Notes under the pieces: generated by a model | Database searches by the model: none | Told to the model about the DNA's origin: nothing | The model's input: only the letters and a program-made list of their open reading frames with translations | Position numbers and translations under genes: made by a program | From: Syntrophus sp034006265 | GTDB taxonomy: Bacteria; Desulfobacterota; Syntrophia; Syntrophales; Syntrophaceae | Assembly: GCA_034006265.1 (NCBI GenBank) | Contig: JAVETB010000002.1 | Coordinates: 31,115 to 95,114 of the forward strand | Reading direction: 5' to 3' | DNA length: 64,000 nucleotides | In this document: positions 44,156-53,426 of the stretch, piece by piece | How positions within the stretch are numbered: position 1 is the first letter of the stretch | How the letters are laid out: the number at the start of each line of letters is the position of its first letter

Positions 44156-45028
44156 GTGACTTTTCAGGAACTGATCTTTGCCCTTGAACACTATTGGGCA
44201 AATCAGGGCTGCGTGATTCAGCAACCCTACGATATCGAAGTGGGTGCAGGGACCTTCAATCCCGCCACCTTTCTGCGGGCCCTGGGTCCGGAACCCTGGA
44301 ATGTGGCCTACGTGGAGCCGTCCCGCCGGCCGACGGACGGCCGTTACGGCGAAAACCCGAACCGCCTGCAGCACTACTACCAGTATCAGGTCATCATGAA
44401 GCCCTCTCCCCTGAACATCCAGGATCTCTATCTGGACTCTCTCCGGAGCTTCGGCATCGATCCCCTGGATCATGACATCCGCTTTGTCGAAGACGATTGG
44501 GAATCACCCACCGTGGGTGCCTGGGGCCTAGGCTGGGAAGTCTGGCTGGACGGCATGGAGATCTCCCAGTTCACCTATTTCCAGCAGGTGGGCGGCATCG
44601 ATGTAAAGCCCGTCTGCGCTGAGCTGACCTACGGCATTGAACGCATCGCCATGTACATCCAGGGAATCGACAATGTCTATGATCTGCAATGGAATGAGAA
44701 CATCAAATACGGAGATGTTCATCACCAGGGCGAAGTGGAATTCTCCACTTATAACTTCGAAATTGCCGACGTGGACATGCTGAGAAAACTCTTCGATGCC
44801 TATGAATCGGAAGCCATCCGGACGGCGGAGAAGGATCTGGTTCTTCCCGCTTACGACTACTGCCTCAAATGCTCGCACACTTTTAACCTCCTGAACGCCC
44901 GCGGAGCGATCAGTGTGGCTGAACGGACCAGCTACATCGGAAGAGTCCGAAATCTGGCCAGGCTTTCCGCCGAAGGATATCTCCGTCAGCGGGAGCGCAT
45001 GGGATTTCCCCTGCTGAGCAGAGCATAA
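44156..45028 (+). CDS. glyQ: Glycyl-tRNA synthetase alpha subunit
   Basis: 290 residues, GTG start with AGGAGG 6 bases upstream. The class II catalytic subunit of the bacterial alpha2-beta2 enzyme; MTFQELIFALEHYWANQGC at the start, and the motif 2 and 3 segments (NVAYVEPSRRPTDGRYGENP, LTYGIERIAMYIQGI) are present. It charges tRNA-Gly. It is followed by glyS 87 bases later. Confidence 0.97.
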   Translation: MTFQELIFALEHYWANQGCVIQQPYDIEVGAGTFNPATFLRALGPEPWNVAYVEPSRRPTDGRYGENPNRLQHYYQYQVIMKPSPLNIQDLYLDSLRSFGIDPLDHDIRFVEDDWESPTVGAWGLGWEVWLDGMEISQFTYFQQVGGIDVKPVCAELTYGIERIAMYIQGIDNVYDLQWNENIKYGDVHHQGEVEFSTYNFEIADVDMLRKLFDAYESEAIRTAEKDLVLPAYDYCLKCSHTFNLLNARGAISVAERTSYIGRVRNLARLSAEGYLRQRERMGFPLLSRA

Positions 45029-45115
45029 GCCTGGAGCCGGGGGCTGGTTTCGAATAAATCCAACACGACGCTTTTTGAAAAGCAATCCATAACGATGAAA
45101 AGATGGGAGAGTCAG

Positions 45116-47188
45116 ATGAGCAACGAACTGCTGCTGGAGATAGGGACGGAGGAAATTCCTGCCGCCTTTATTCCCAAGGCGCTGAACGACATGAGTTCAC
45201 TGATCCGCAAAGCGCTGATCGATGAGCGGATTTCATACGGAACGATCCGAACCTTCGGGACCCCCCGACGGCTCTGTCTGGCCGTGGCCGATGTGGCCGA
45301 GAGGCAGGAGGATCAGCTGATTGAAAAGCTCGGCCCCGCGAAAAGGGTCTCCTTTGATTCCGAGGGAAATCCAACCAAGGCGGCCCTGGGCTTTGCAAAG
45401 GGGCAGGGCGTCGACATCTCCGAAGTCGGCACCCTTTCGACCGACAAGGGGGAATACCTCTGCATCCGCAAACACATTTCCGGCCGGAGCACCGCTTCCC
45501 TGCTTCCGGAAATCCTATCCAGGCAGGTGGCGTCTCTTTCCTTCAAAAAGTCCATGCGCTGGGGAGACCTGGACTTTCGTTTCGCCCGCCCGATCCACTG
45601 GATTCTTGCCCTGTACGGCGGCACCGTGGTTCCCTTCCGGATTGAAAATATCGAAAGCGGCAACCTGTCCCGGGGGCACCGGTTCATGAAACCCGAGGCA
45701 TTTCCTGTCTCCAATCTGTCCGATTATCTCACAGGGACGCGGGAGCATTTTGTGATGGTCGATCCCGAGGAGCGCAAGCGGATCATTCTCGAGGAGGCGC
45801 GCAAAGCCGCGACCGCCGTATCCGGCCGCATCCTGGAAAACAGCGCTCTACTGGAAACAGTGGCGTACCTCGTGGAGTACCCCACCGTTGTCTGCGGCAG
45901 TTTTGACAGGAAATACCTTGACCTTCCCGGGGAAGTCCTGACCACCTCCATGATGTCCCATCAGAAATATTTCCCCGTCGTCGATTCGACGGGTCAGCTT
46001 CTGCCTTATTTCATCACGATCAACAATACCCTGGCCCGCGACCCCGCTGTTGTAAAGCGGGGGAACGAAAAAGTCATCCGGGCGAGGTTGTCCGATGCCC
46101 AGTTCTTCTTTGAGGAAGATCAGAAAACGCCCCTTGAGGACCGCGTCGAGGGGCTCAAGCAGGTTGTTTTCCACACACTGCTGGGAACATCCTACGAAAA
46201 GGTTCAGCGTTTTCGGAAGCTTGCGGCCTATATCACCGAGCGCATCGACCCCTCCCTGAAAGACCGGGTAGATCGCGCCTCCTTGCTGGCCAAGGCCGAC
46301 CTGGACACCCAGATGGTTGGAGAATTTTCAGAACTTCAGGGGATCATGGGCCGTGAATACGCCCTGCTGGCCGGTGAAGATCCTGCCGTAGCCAAGGCGA
46401 TCTACGAGCATTACCTCCCGTTGACCGCCGGGGGAAATCTTCCTGAAACCCATGAAGGCGCCATCGTCAGCATAGCGGACAAAATGGACACCATTACCGG
46501 GTTTTTCGGCGTCCGCCTGGTTCCCACCGGTACGGCGGATCCGTATGCCCTGCGCCGCCAGGCCCTGGGCATCATCAACATCATCCTTGAAAAGCGGTAT
46601 CCCCTGATGCTGGAGGACCTGGTGAGTACAAACCTGGCCATCCTGGATGGAAAGATGACGCGCCCGGCGGAAGAAACGGGGAAGGATGTCCTGGAGTTCT
46701 TCCGGGGGCGCCTTGAAAATATGCTGATTTCCCAGGGTCACCCCCAGGACGTCGTCAGCGCCGTTCTTGCCGCGGGATTCTCCGACCTGGTTCAGGTCAT
46801 CCGGAAGATTGAAGCCATGGAAACCTTCAAAACGCACCCCGCTTACGAACCGCTTGCAATCGCCTTCAAGCGGGCCGGGAATATCTTGAAGGAATTCGGA
46901 AATGGCCGCATCGAACCGTCACTGTTCAGCCTGGAAGAGGAGATCCTGCTGCATTCAACCTTTATTGAAACCCGCGATAAAGTTCTCCAGGCTTTGCAGA
47001 AGGAGGATTATCCTGCCGCACTTCTGGAACTCGCCGCCCTGCGCGAACCGATCGACCGGTTCTTCGGATCGGTGATGGTCATGGTGGAGGAGGAAGCCAT
47101 CCGCTTCAATCGACTCTCGCTTCTGGAGGCTCTTTTTTCCCTATTCCGCCGCATTGCCGATTTCTCAAAAATCGTGACGGCATCCTGA
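45116..47188 (+). CDS. glyS: Glycyl-tRNA synthetase beta subunit
   Basis: 690 residues from ATG 45116 (GGGAGAG 5 bases upstream; an ATG at 45095 is in frame). N-terminal LLLEIGTEEIPAAFIP, the tRNA-synt_2f core (about 1-560) with HQKYFPVV and the HD-domain-like KADLDTQMVGEFSELQGIMG (about 405-424), and a DALR anticodon-binding tail. It binds tRNA-Gly and is needed for the alpha subunit to work. It ends at a hairpin shared with the usp genes. Confidence 0.97.
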   Translation: MSNELLLEIGTEEIPAAFIPKALNDMSSLIRKALIDERISYGTIRTFGTPRRLCLAVADVAERQEDQLIEKLGPAKRVSFDSEGNPTKAALGFAKGQGVDISEVGTLSTDKGEYLCIRKHISGRSTASLLPEILSRQVASLSFKKSMRWGDLDFRFARPIHWILALYGGTVVPFRIENIESGNLSRGHRFMKPEAFPVSNLSDYLTGTREHFVMVDPEERKRIILEEARKAATAVSGRILENSALLETVAYLVEYPTVVCGSFDRKYLDLPGEVLTTSMMSHQKYFPVVDSTGQLLPYFITINNTLARDPAVVKRGNEKVIRARLSDAQFFFEEDQKTPLEDRVEGLKQVVFHTLLGTSYEKVQRFRKLAAYITERIDPSLKDRVDRASLLAKADLDTQMVGEFSELQGIMGREYALLAGEDPAVAKAIYEHYLPLTAGGNLPETHEGAIVSIADKMDTITGFFGVRLVPTGTADPYALRRQALGIINIILEKRYPLMLEDLVSTNLAILDGKMTRPAEETGKDVLEFFRGRLENMLISQGHPQDVVSAVLAAGFSDLVQVIRKIEAMETFKTHPAYEPLAIAFKRAGNILKEFGNGRIEPSLFSLEEEILLHSTFIETRDKVLQALQKEDYPAALLELAALREPIDRFFGSVMVMVEEEAIRFNRLSLLEALFSLFRRIADFSKIVTAS

Positions 47189-47232
47189 AAAAAAAACGGG
47201 GCGCGCCGAACGGTTTTCCTTCAACGCGCCCC
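47188..47232 (-). terminator. Intrinsic terminator of the uspA pair (also near glyS end)
   Basis: On the minus strand an 8-bp stem (GGGGCGCG with CGCGCCCC, 47198-47232) is followed by a run of nine T's (47196-47188). The stem is symmetric, but the opposite direction lacks a T-tract, so it serves the usp transcript best. Confidence 0.75.
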
Positions 47233-47240
47233 GGAACATC

Positions 47241-47675
47241 CTACCTCTTCACCACCAGGACCGGGCGGACGGCCTTGCGGGTCACCGCTTCGGAGACCGA
47301 CCCCAGCAGCATTTCCTCTACGTTGCTTCTGCCGTGAGACCCGATCACAATCAGGGAAACGTCCTCTTCCTGCGCTGTTTTGAGAATTGTCCTGAAGGGA
47401 TTCCCCTTTACGATCTTCAACCTGGCCTCCAGCCCTCTTTCCCTCAATTCTTCCAGAATCTTGTTTCCCCTCTCTTCGGCAGCCTTCCTCAGTTCATTCT
47501 CAATGGCTGCAAAGTCAATGGCAATTTCGTGTGACGTCAGAACGAGGGACCTTTCGTCAATCACATGAAGGACGATGGCCTCTTTTGCACCCGCGTCCTT
47601 GAGCTGCTTGACGTAACGAACGGCTTTCATGGATACATCAGAAAAATCGGTGGGGTACAATATGCGTTCAAACAT
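47241..47675 (-). CDS. Universal stress protein A family
   Basis: 144 residues. Starts MFERILYPTDFSD, with the ATP-binding signature GSHGRSNVEEMLLGSVSE (G-2x-G-9x-G-S) near the C terminus. Rossmann-like cytoplasmic protein, usually induced by starvation, redox or energy stress. It is a close paralogue of the gene just upstream (60 bases apart): the same opening residues, the same length and the same C-terminal motif. A purine-rich ribosome site precedes the ATG. Probably the second gene of a two-gene operon. Confidence 0.95.
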   Translation of the reverse strand: MFERILYPTDFSDVSMKAVRYVKQLKDAGAKEAIVLHVIDERSLVLTSHEIAIDFAAIENELRKAAEERGNKILEELRERGLEARLKIVKGNPFRTILKTAQEEDVSLIVIGSHGRSNVEEMLLGSVSEAVTRKAVRPVLVVKR

Positions 47676-47735
47676 TATCTTCTCCTCCTTTTTTTGATGG
47701 CAATGACAACCTTTCTTCAGGACACCCTCTGCGCC

Positions 47736-48170
47736 TCAACGCTTGATCACCAGAACCGGCCGGACAGCTTTACGGATCACCTTCTCAGAAACGGATCCCA
47801 GCAGCATTTCCTCCAGGTTGCTCTTTCCGTGCGATCCGATCACGATGAGAGAAGTCTTCTCTTCCTGAGCTGTTCTGAGAATTTCCAGAAAAGGAACTCC
47901 ATTTTTTACGATGAACCTGGCGGTGAGCCCCCCTTCCCGTAACTGCTCCACAATTTTATTGCACTCCTCGTCGGCAATCCGTCTCAGTTCATCCTGCAAG
48001 GCAATGAAATCAATGCCGCTCAAAACATCCGGCGCCAGCAGAGTCCTTTCATCAATCACATGCAGAACCGTAACCTCTCTTGCACCCGCGTCCTTCAACT
48101 GTTTGACATAATTTACGGCTTTCATCGACACATCGGAAAAATCAGTGGGATACAAAATGCGTTCAAACAT
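47736..48170 (-). CDS. Universal stress protein A family, tandem paralogue
   Basis: 144 residues, the same length as the neighbouring copy. The first 30 residues are nearly identical (MFERILYPTDFSDVSMKAV), then the middle diverges (TLLAPDVLSGIDFIALQDEL), and GSHGKSNLEEMLLGSVSE keeps the nucleotide-binding signature. It is therefore a tandem duplicate whose middle, likely dimer- or ligand-related, has changed. It is the first gene of the pair; the upstream region of about 640 bases must contain its promoter. Confidence 0.95.
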   Translation of the reverse strand: MFERILYPTDFSDVSMKAVNYVKQLKDAGAREVTVLHVIDERTLLAPDVLSGIDFIALQDELRRIADEECNKIVEQLREGGLTARFIVKNGVPFLEILRTAQEEKTSLIVIGSHGKSNLEEMLLGSVSEKVIRKAVRPVLVIKR

Positions 48171-48814
48171 GGCCTTCCCTCCTTTTTTTGTGTGACGTTA
48201 TCGTGTTCATCGTTTCTGCCCGATATCCTGTTGCCGTCCCCAACAAATCTTTCACGCGTTTAAAAATCACCTAAAGCCTCCTTGGTGCCGGACGCAGGCA
48301 TTGCTAAATGTTGACAACAAAAACGGCAACCTGCTTTTCTGCTCCCTAATAAAAAGGTCTCTTCAGTCCCTGATGCTCCGCCTCGAGAGCATGGCAGCAT
48401 CTTCCGGAAAAGGGGAAACAGAATCAATGGCCAGGGCCACCGGGCAAAGAGGAAATCAGCGCGTTTTCGATCTGCACCAAAGCGACCGGAAGGGACTTCG
48501 CAGGCATAAAGGACTGAAATATTATATTATTTTATACTCTTCTTCTTCGTGAAATTCAAGGCGATATTGGCTGGGGCGAAGATCTTCGGCGGGTCGGCGT
48601 CGCGGCAAAGGAGCGTCTTGCCCTGCCTGCCTGGGCCTTCCATCCCAACCGTTCCGTGTGACGGGATCAAAAACGGGCTTCCGGAAAGGTGCATTTTCCC
48701 CGTGATTCTGAGGGCGGCTTGTAAACAGACGGATTTTTATCCGAAATGGGCAGCGATGGAACCATTGCGGCCGAGGAGGAGGTTTTTCTGCCCAATGGCC
48801 GTCGCACCAACGGG
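48171..48814. other. Long non-coding region upstream of the uspA pair
   Basis: About 640 bases between the usp pair and the arginine decarboxylase gene; both flanking genes are transcribed leftward. A weak stem-loop, GCAGG-CA-TTGC (48294-48304) with GGCAACCTGC (48325-48334) then TTTT, is present. Short frames (48301-48552, 48549-48818) have no ribosome site or protein-like pattern. I see no RNA gene. Confidence 0.5.
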
Positions 48815-49363
48815 CTAAAAGAGAAAAACGGCAACGGCGATGACGGTGGTGTGCCCCCCGTTCTTGACGATGCTGGACTGGGTGATGTTTCTCGTACCGA
48901 CGATCTTTCCGCTGATCTTAAAGATTTCTTTTTTGTCATCCCAGCTTTCATCAATGTTGAAGTCAATCCCGAGGGTGGAGGCCAGCATGGCTGCGGCAAG
49001 ATCCTCCGCATGATCGCCTGCCTGACGTTCCGTCTGGCCGAAGGCATGATATTCACTGATATAACCATATGTGTTGCGGTCTGCGGGAATGGCACAACCC
49101 ACGGAAGCGGCCAGCAGGCGCCTGGGCTCGTCACTGTTGCATCGGCTCATGACACAGTAGGTGATCGCCCCCGGCTTCAGCTCCCTTAACCCCATCCCCC
49201 GGGAAACAACCTTGCAGCCGGGGGGCAGGATGCTTGACACCTGAACAAGATTGCACTTTTCAATGCCGGCGTCCCGCAGGGCCAATTCGAAGGAGTGCAA
49301 CTCTTCCCGGTGTGTCCCGACACCTTTGGTAAAAAATATTTTTTTCGGCACAAGGCTGTTCAC
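48815..49363 (-). CDS. pdaD: Pyruvoyl-dependent arginine decarboxylase
   Basis: 182 residues, GTG start with AAGGAG 9 bases upstream. Self-cleaves between Ser43 and Ser44 in VSSILPPG to make the pyruvoyl group. Other family stretches: IFFTKGVGTHREELHSFELA at the start, and SEYHAFGQTERQAGDHAEDL near 104-123. It turns arginine into agmatine for polyamines or acid resistance. This enzyme type is common in archaea and some bacteria. No agmatinase or speE is nearby, so its pathway partners lie elsewhere. Confidence 0.93.
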   Translation of the reverse strand: MNSLVPKKIFFTKGVGTHREELHSFELALRDAGIEKCNLVQVSSILPPGCKVVSRGMGLRELKPGAITYCVMSRCNSDEPRRLLAASVGCAIPADRNTYGYISEYHAFGQTERQAGDHAEDLAAAMLASTLGIDFNIDESWDDKKEIFKISGKIVGTRNITQSSIVKNGGHTTVIAVAVFLF

Positions 49364-49572
49364 TTTGATCCACTCCTTACCGTACTGTTTTCCTGAGCCC
49401 GACCAGGGGACATATTCTGCGATGGGTCAGCATGCCGTCCCCCGGGTTCCTCACTAAATCCGTGGGCGGACTAACACATCATTAACGATATGTCCAGCAC
49501 TATGTTATTTTCCTGGATATAAATTATTAGTGCATATTATCAGACAGTTGGAACAGCTCTGCCCTTCCTGCT

Positions 49573-50349
49573 TCATCGCCGAAATACGTGGATTTTAAAC
49601 ATTCCGTCCTCGTAATACAGGTAGGAAAAATGCCGGATCCAGTCCCCCAGGGTAATGGAATACCCCCTACGGTTCCCGATGGAATACTCCTTCATCAGAG
49701 GCTGGTGACAATGTCCAAGAATCACGGCGTCAAAGCCCTGCCGGATTTTACGTTGAGCATAGCCGTGCAGAATCTCCGTGAGCCTTTCTTCGGAAAATCG
49801 GGCGGACTGTTTGCTTGCCGCTGAACCGGCGCCGGCCATTTTCCAGAGCAGGGGAAGCGGCAGAAGGCGCTGGAGCCGGTAGGCCGGAGAACTCCGCAAC
49901 AGCTTCCGGAGGCGCAGGTATTTCAGGTTCGCCCGATCCACCGTGTCGCCGTGTGAAAAAAGGACCCTGCAGTCATCCAGCATGAAGGTGCCCCATTCGG
50001 GAAAGACTTCCATACCCAGCAGTTTTGTAAAATAATCGGCCAGGAAAAAATCGTGGTTGCCTTCTGCGAAATGGACGCGAATTCCCCGATCGCGGACTGC
50101 CGTCAACGCCTTTATGACGGGTACGAATTCCGGGTAAACCTTTTCTCCCCGGCAAAACCAGAAATCAAAAAAATCCCCACCGATATAGAGATCGTCCACA
50201 GGGATCAACGGATGGATCCCCGATGGTGTCTCCAGGGGATGTTCACTATGGGCGGGGGAAACCAGATAATCCAGAAACATCATCAGTTTCCGATAATGAT
50301 CATCATGGCTGCTTTTCAGATGCGCATCAGCAATAAACAGGGCTTTCAT
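49573..50349 (-). CDS. UDP-2,3-diacylglucosamine hydrolase-like metallophosphoesterase
   Basis: 258 residues. Calcineurin-like phosphoesterase motifs in order: FIADAHL (Asp8, His10), GGDFFDFW (about 58-65), GNHDFF (about 96-101), SHGD (about 132-135) and GHCHQP (about 210-215). The GDFFDFWF form is that of LpxH-type enzymes of lipid A synthesis, but several related paralogues exist, so LpxH itself is not certain. Likely cytoplasmic, acting on the membrane surface. It is separated by 347 bases from the hydrogenase-linked DRTGG gene. Confidence 0.82.
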   Translation of the reverse strand: MKALFIADAHLKSSHDDHYRKLMMFLDYLVSPAHSEHPLETPSGIHPLIPVDDLYIGGDFFDFWFCRGEKVYPEFVPVIKALTAVRDRGIRVHFAEGNHDFFLADYFTKLLGMEVFPEWGTFMLDDCRVLFSHGDTVDRANLKYLRLRKLLRSSPAYRLQRLLPLPLLWKMAGAGSAASKQSARFSEERLTEILHGYAQRKIRQGFDAVILGHCHQPLMKEYSIGNRRGYSITLGDWIRHFSYLYYEDGMFKIHVFRR

Positions 50350-50696
50350 GAATGCCGAAGGTTCCTTCCACCTGGTGCGTTTTCGATTGTTGAACCCCTG
50401 GGGTACCGGAGGGGCTTTTCATTAGCATAAAGGATCATCTGGAAAAAGGTGAATTTTTTCAGGCTCTGGAAGCAGATGGAGGCTGATGGAGGACTTTCGG
50501 GAAGAGTCGGTTTTGTTGTCTACAGGGACTCCTGCTGCAGGACAGACAGGGGCTCCCTGTCGCACGAGCGCACCCAACCGTTCGGCCACAGCAATGAGAA
50601 ACAACGCCGAAACGCCGCACCCGCCATCCCCCGCTGCGGAAACGGCGAATTCAGGCCGGCAGTTTACCCGCGGTGTTTCCGCCAGGCGAAACGAAT
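50350..50696. other. Intergenic region between LpxH-like gene and DRTGG gene
   Basis: About 350 bases, both neighbours on the minus strand. Short frames (for example 50449-50715 plus) overlap the DRTGG gene antisense and look like shadows. No terminator with a T-run and no clear promoter was seen. Confidence 0.45.
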
Positions 50697-51029
50697 TTAT
50701 CTCAAGGCATTGTAAATGAGCGCCGAAATCTCGAAGGCGGTCTGCGGACCCCGCAGGATCGCAATGCCCTCCTCGCGGGCCTTGACGATGACGCTCTGCT
50801 CCACCTGAAGGTTTCTGGGAATCACAATGGCAACCACATCCTTCAATTTGGCGACCCCAAGGATGTTGATATGCCTCTGCATGGTGATCCAGACGGAGTC
50901 TTCTTCAATGTTTGCAATGGCATCGGACAGGAGATCCGATGTGTAACCGGTTCGAATCTCCCGGTCCATATTGATGTCACCTGTTATTGCTTCACAACGA
51001 ATGTTCCCGATCAACTCGGCAAGGGTCAT
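50697..51029 (-). CDS. DRTGG domain protein, second copy of the HydS operon
   Basis: 110 residues from ATG 51029 (GGGAGA 10 bases upstream; ATG at 51047 is also in frame but has no site). One DRTGG domain, as found in pyrophosphatases and in hydrogenase-linked signalling operons: MTLAELIGNIRCEAITGD, SDLLSDAIANIEEDSVWIT and VKAREEGIAILRGPQTAFEI. In such proteins the domain probably binds a nucleotide or cofactor. Last gene of the minus-strand operon, 67 bases after the HydS-like gene. Confidence 0.82.
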   Translation of the reverse strand: MTLAELIGNIRCEAITGDINMDREIRTGYTSDLLSDAIANIEEDSVWITMQRHINILGVAKLKDVVAIVIPRNLQVEQSVIVKAREEGIAILRGPQTAFEISALIYNALR

Positions 51030-51096
51030 CTTTCTTATCTCTCCCATATGTTTTTCGATGCCGTCGGCGAAATCATCAAGCAGGCCGGGTCTGCTT

Positions 51097-52461
51097 TTAT
51101 GTGCCTTCCTTCTTCTCCGGCTGATCCGCCGCCATGGAGGGCGGAACGATACGGGCCAGGTAGAGAATTTCCTGGGCCAGGATCTTGATGCGATCTCTCA
51201 ATTTGATGACACAATCCGTTTCAAAGGCTGTTCCCCGGATGATGTCCTCAGCCAGCGCCCGGCAGCTCGGACAGCCGCAGGCGCCGCAGTCGAGTCCGGG
51301 AAGCTCTTTTGTAATCTGATCAAGCCGCTCCATCTTCACGAGCGCCATGGCCACATCCTCGTCCAGGGTCATAATGGGCCGGGGCAGGATCGGCTCCGTT
51401 GATTCGAAGTGCCCCTTCTCGTACATGTCACGAAGCTCTTCCTCGCTGTAGTAGGATGGCTGTCCGCCCGCACGGTCGATAAGGCCCCTCAAGTGGACTC
51501 TCCCGACAAAGCTGTTCTGAATGTTCAGGGGGCCGCCCACACATCCCGCATCGCAAACCTTCAATTCAATGAAATCGACATCCTGCAATTCACCGCGCTC
51601 TATTTCCTCAAGAAGACTCATGACATTCTGAACGCCGCTGACCGCCAGTGTGGTTCCGACTCCAATGCTCTTCGGTTCTCCGGTCAGGTATCCCCAGGAC
51701 ATACCTTTTTTCGTCGCCTTATGGAAAAGGCGCTGTTGTACCTGTTCTTCCTGATCGGCCGGCCCTTTGTGGAGATTTTTAACAATATCCCGATAGATGA
51801 GATGGGCACCGATTACACCGTTGACGGCTGAATGCTTCGTCGTGATGGGCTGCCTCGCCTCCGTCACCTTTGCGGGGCACGGTGAAATAAAGATGGCGCC
51901 GATCTCGTCATAGGCGATCCCGGTTTTCTTTACCGCCTCATCCTTGGCAATGCGTGCAGCAATCTCCATCGGAGAGAGGACCTGGGTTGTCTGCTCCAGA
52001 AGGCCGGGAAACTTGATCTGCATCAGGCGGAGAACGGCGGGGCAGGAAGTGGAAAAGATGGGTTTCTTCAGCTTCGCGCTCTGGAGTTTCTGGCGAACGA
52101 TGTAAGCGACAATTTCAGCGGCAAGGGAAACTTCAAATACCTCATCGAAGCCGATGTGCAGAAAAGCCTGAAGAATGTCTTCAATGTTCTCACCCTCTTT
52201 AAACTGCCCGAAAAATGACGGATCCGGTAATGCGATGTTGTACTTATACTCGGAAAGCTTTTTGAGCGTGTCGCTGTGGGCATACTTGGCATGGTGGGGG
52301 CAGGACTTGATGCACTCTCCACAGTCGATGCACCTCTCATCCATAATGGCGGCTTTTCCGTCATGCACCCGGATCGCTTCCGTGGGGCAGTGCTTGATAC
52401 AGATGGTGCATCCGATACATTTTTTGACGTTGAGCTTCACGGAATGAAAATACTGCATCAT
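51097..52461 (-). CDS. HydS-like sensory [FeFe]-hydrogenase domain protein
   Basis: 454 residues. Two N-terminal [4Fe-4S] clusters (CIGCTICIKHCP, about 15-26, and CIDCGECIKSCP), then an H-cluster domain whose motifs deviate from catalytic hydrogenases: TSCPAVLRL instead of TSCSPGW, SPCPAKVTEA instead of MPCTAKK, and KVCDAGCVGG instead of MTCPGGC. All four H-cluster cysteines are kept. A C-terminal four-cysteine [4Fe-4S] module (LDCGACGCPSC, near 400-410) follows. This matches the HydS-type sensory group, thought to bind H2 without turning it over efficiently. The start could be the second ATG at 52458, with GGAGG 7 bases away. Confidence 0.88.
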   Translation of the reverse strand: MMQYFHSVKLNVKKCIGCTICIKHCPTEAIRVHDGKAAIMDERCIDCGECIKSCPHHAKYAHSDTLKKLSEYKYNIALPDPSFFGQFKEGENIEDILQAFLHIGFDEVFEVSLAAEIVAYIVRQKLQSAKLKKPIFSTSCPAVLRLMQIKFPGLLEQTTQVLSPMEIAARIAKDEAVKKTGIAYDEIGAIFISPCPAKVTEARQPITTKHSAVNGVIGAHLIYRDIVKNLHKGPADQEEQVQQRLFHKATKKGMSWGYLTGEPKSIGVGTTLAVSGVQNVMSLLEEIERGELQDVDFIELKVCDAGCVGGPLNIQNSFVGRVHLRGLIDRAGGQPSYYSEEELRDMYEKGHFESTEPILPRPIMTLDEDVAMALVKMERLDQITKELPGLDCGACGCPSCRALAEDIIRGTAFETDCVIKLRDRIKILAQEILYLARIVPPSMAADQPEKKEGT

Positions 52462-52475
52462 AGCACCTCCACTCC

Positions 52476-52934
52476 CTAAGGACTGGTCACAGAATTCAAA
52501 TAAACGGTGGCTCTCAGAATGGTCCCTTCATTGATCTTCGATTCAACGGACAGGTCATCTGAGTTCTTTTTGATATTGGGAAGCCCCATCCCGGCACCGA
52601 AACCCATCTCCCGTATTTCGTCGGAGGCTGTGGAAAATCCCTCCGACATGGCCATCTCAATATCGGGAATTCCGGCCCCTTCATCCGCCGTTTGAACGTG
52701 GATGGCCACCGGGTCAACATGGACTTCAAGCTGCCCATGGCTTCCATGGATCGCAACATTCATGGCCGCCTCGTAGATGATGATGGCTACCCGCCTGATG
52801 ATATCCTGGCCTAAGCCCAGCTGCTGCAATATTTTTTTTACGCGCGATGCAGACTCTCCGGCCATGAAGAAATCCTTTTCTTCTATGGGAAATTCCAGGG
52901 TAATCTGAGGAGTGGAAGCATCGCTGGCCGCCAT
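52476..52934 (-). CDS. Anti-sigma-type ATP-binding protein (HATPase)
   Basis: 152 residues from ATG 52934, 7 bases after the stop of the preceding DRTGG gene; the longer frame to 52982 would overlap it. Histidine-kinase-like ATPase fold of the RsbW/SpoIIAB type: IIYEAAMNVAIHG (N box), ADEGAGIPDIEMAM and GAGMGLPNIKKNSD (G boxes). It has no His-phospho domain, so it may act as a kinase or switch on a partner protein. Between DRTGG and HydS-like genes, in the typical order of hydrogenase-linked regulators in clostridia and other anaerobes. Confidence 0.85.
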   Translation of the reverse strand: MAASDASTPQITLEFPIEEKDFFMAGESASRVKKILQQLGLGQDIIRRVAIIIYEAAMNVAIHGSHGQLEVHVDPVAIHVQTADEGAGIPDIEMAMSEGFSTASDEIREMGFGAGMGLPNIKKNSDDLSVESKINEGTILRATVYLNSVTSP

Positions 52935-52941
52935 AGGTCCG

Positions 52942-53307
52942 TCAATCCCCGCTGACCAGGTTTCGATCCTCCTGGTGAACACCCCTTAGAAAAAGTCGAC
53001 CACAGCATTCATAAATCAGAAGAGACGTTGAGAGGATAGGAATCCCATTCTGCTGGGCATTGGCGATGATCGTCTCATTGGGCTTCTTCCCGCCGGCAAA
53101 GACAACGCCACTGGCATCCATGACATGGGCCGTGTGAACGACATGGGCATTGAGCAGTGATGTGACGAGGAGCGAGCCGGGCTTGAGATGAAGGAGCATT
53201 TCGCTGATGAGGTCACAGGCGAAACAGTCCTTTACCTCATGGTCAAGGCAGTCATCTCCGGAAAGCAACTGCGCTTCAATAATTTCCTGTATATCCCTTA
53301 TTCTCAT
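52942..53307 (-). CDS. DRTGG domain protein, first gene of the HydS operon
   Basis: 121 residues from ATG 53307; a longer frame to 53400 would include the leader. The ribosome site is weak. One DRTGG domain: MRIRDIQEIIEAQLLSGDDC, CDLISEMLLHLKPGSLLVTS, VVFAGGKKPNETIIANAQQN. Similar to the second DRTGG protein (50697-51029) in layout, so the operon holds two related copies flanking the ATPase and HydS genes. It probably senses a ligand or nucleotide and passes the signal on; this is inference. Confidence 0.82.
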   Translation of the reverse strand: MRIRDIQEIIEAQLLSGDDCLDHEVKDCFACDLISEMLLHLKPGSLLVTSLLNAHVVHTAHVMDASGVVFAGGKKPNETIIANAQQNGIPILSTSLLIYECCGRLFLRGVHQEDRNLVSGD

Positions 53308-53426
53308 GTATGATATCCCGCAGAAGCTTGTTGTGACAGACAATCCGAACCCGGGATGAAGGCTGTGCCGCACTCCCCCCGAGCAGAGGTTATACGCCAT
53401 ACATTACCCTTATTTTCAATGTAACG

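Noticed and set aside
48301..48552. Small plus-strand open frame
   Set aside because: No ribosome site and no protein-like pattern; it starts inside a possible stem-loop.
50930..50975. tRNA-like stretch (CCGG-TTCGAATC-CCGG)
   Set aside because: It lies inside the DRTGG gene on coding codons, and no acceptor or anticodon arms fit around it.
51097..52461. Second catalytic [FeFe]-hydrogenase
   Set aside because: H-cluster motifs deviate in the way of the sensory group, and the context is regulatory.
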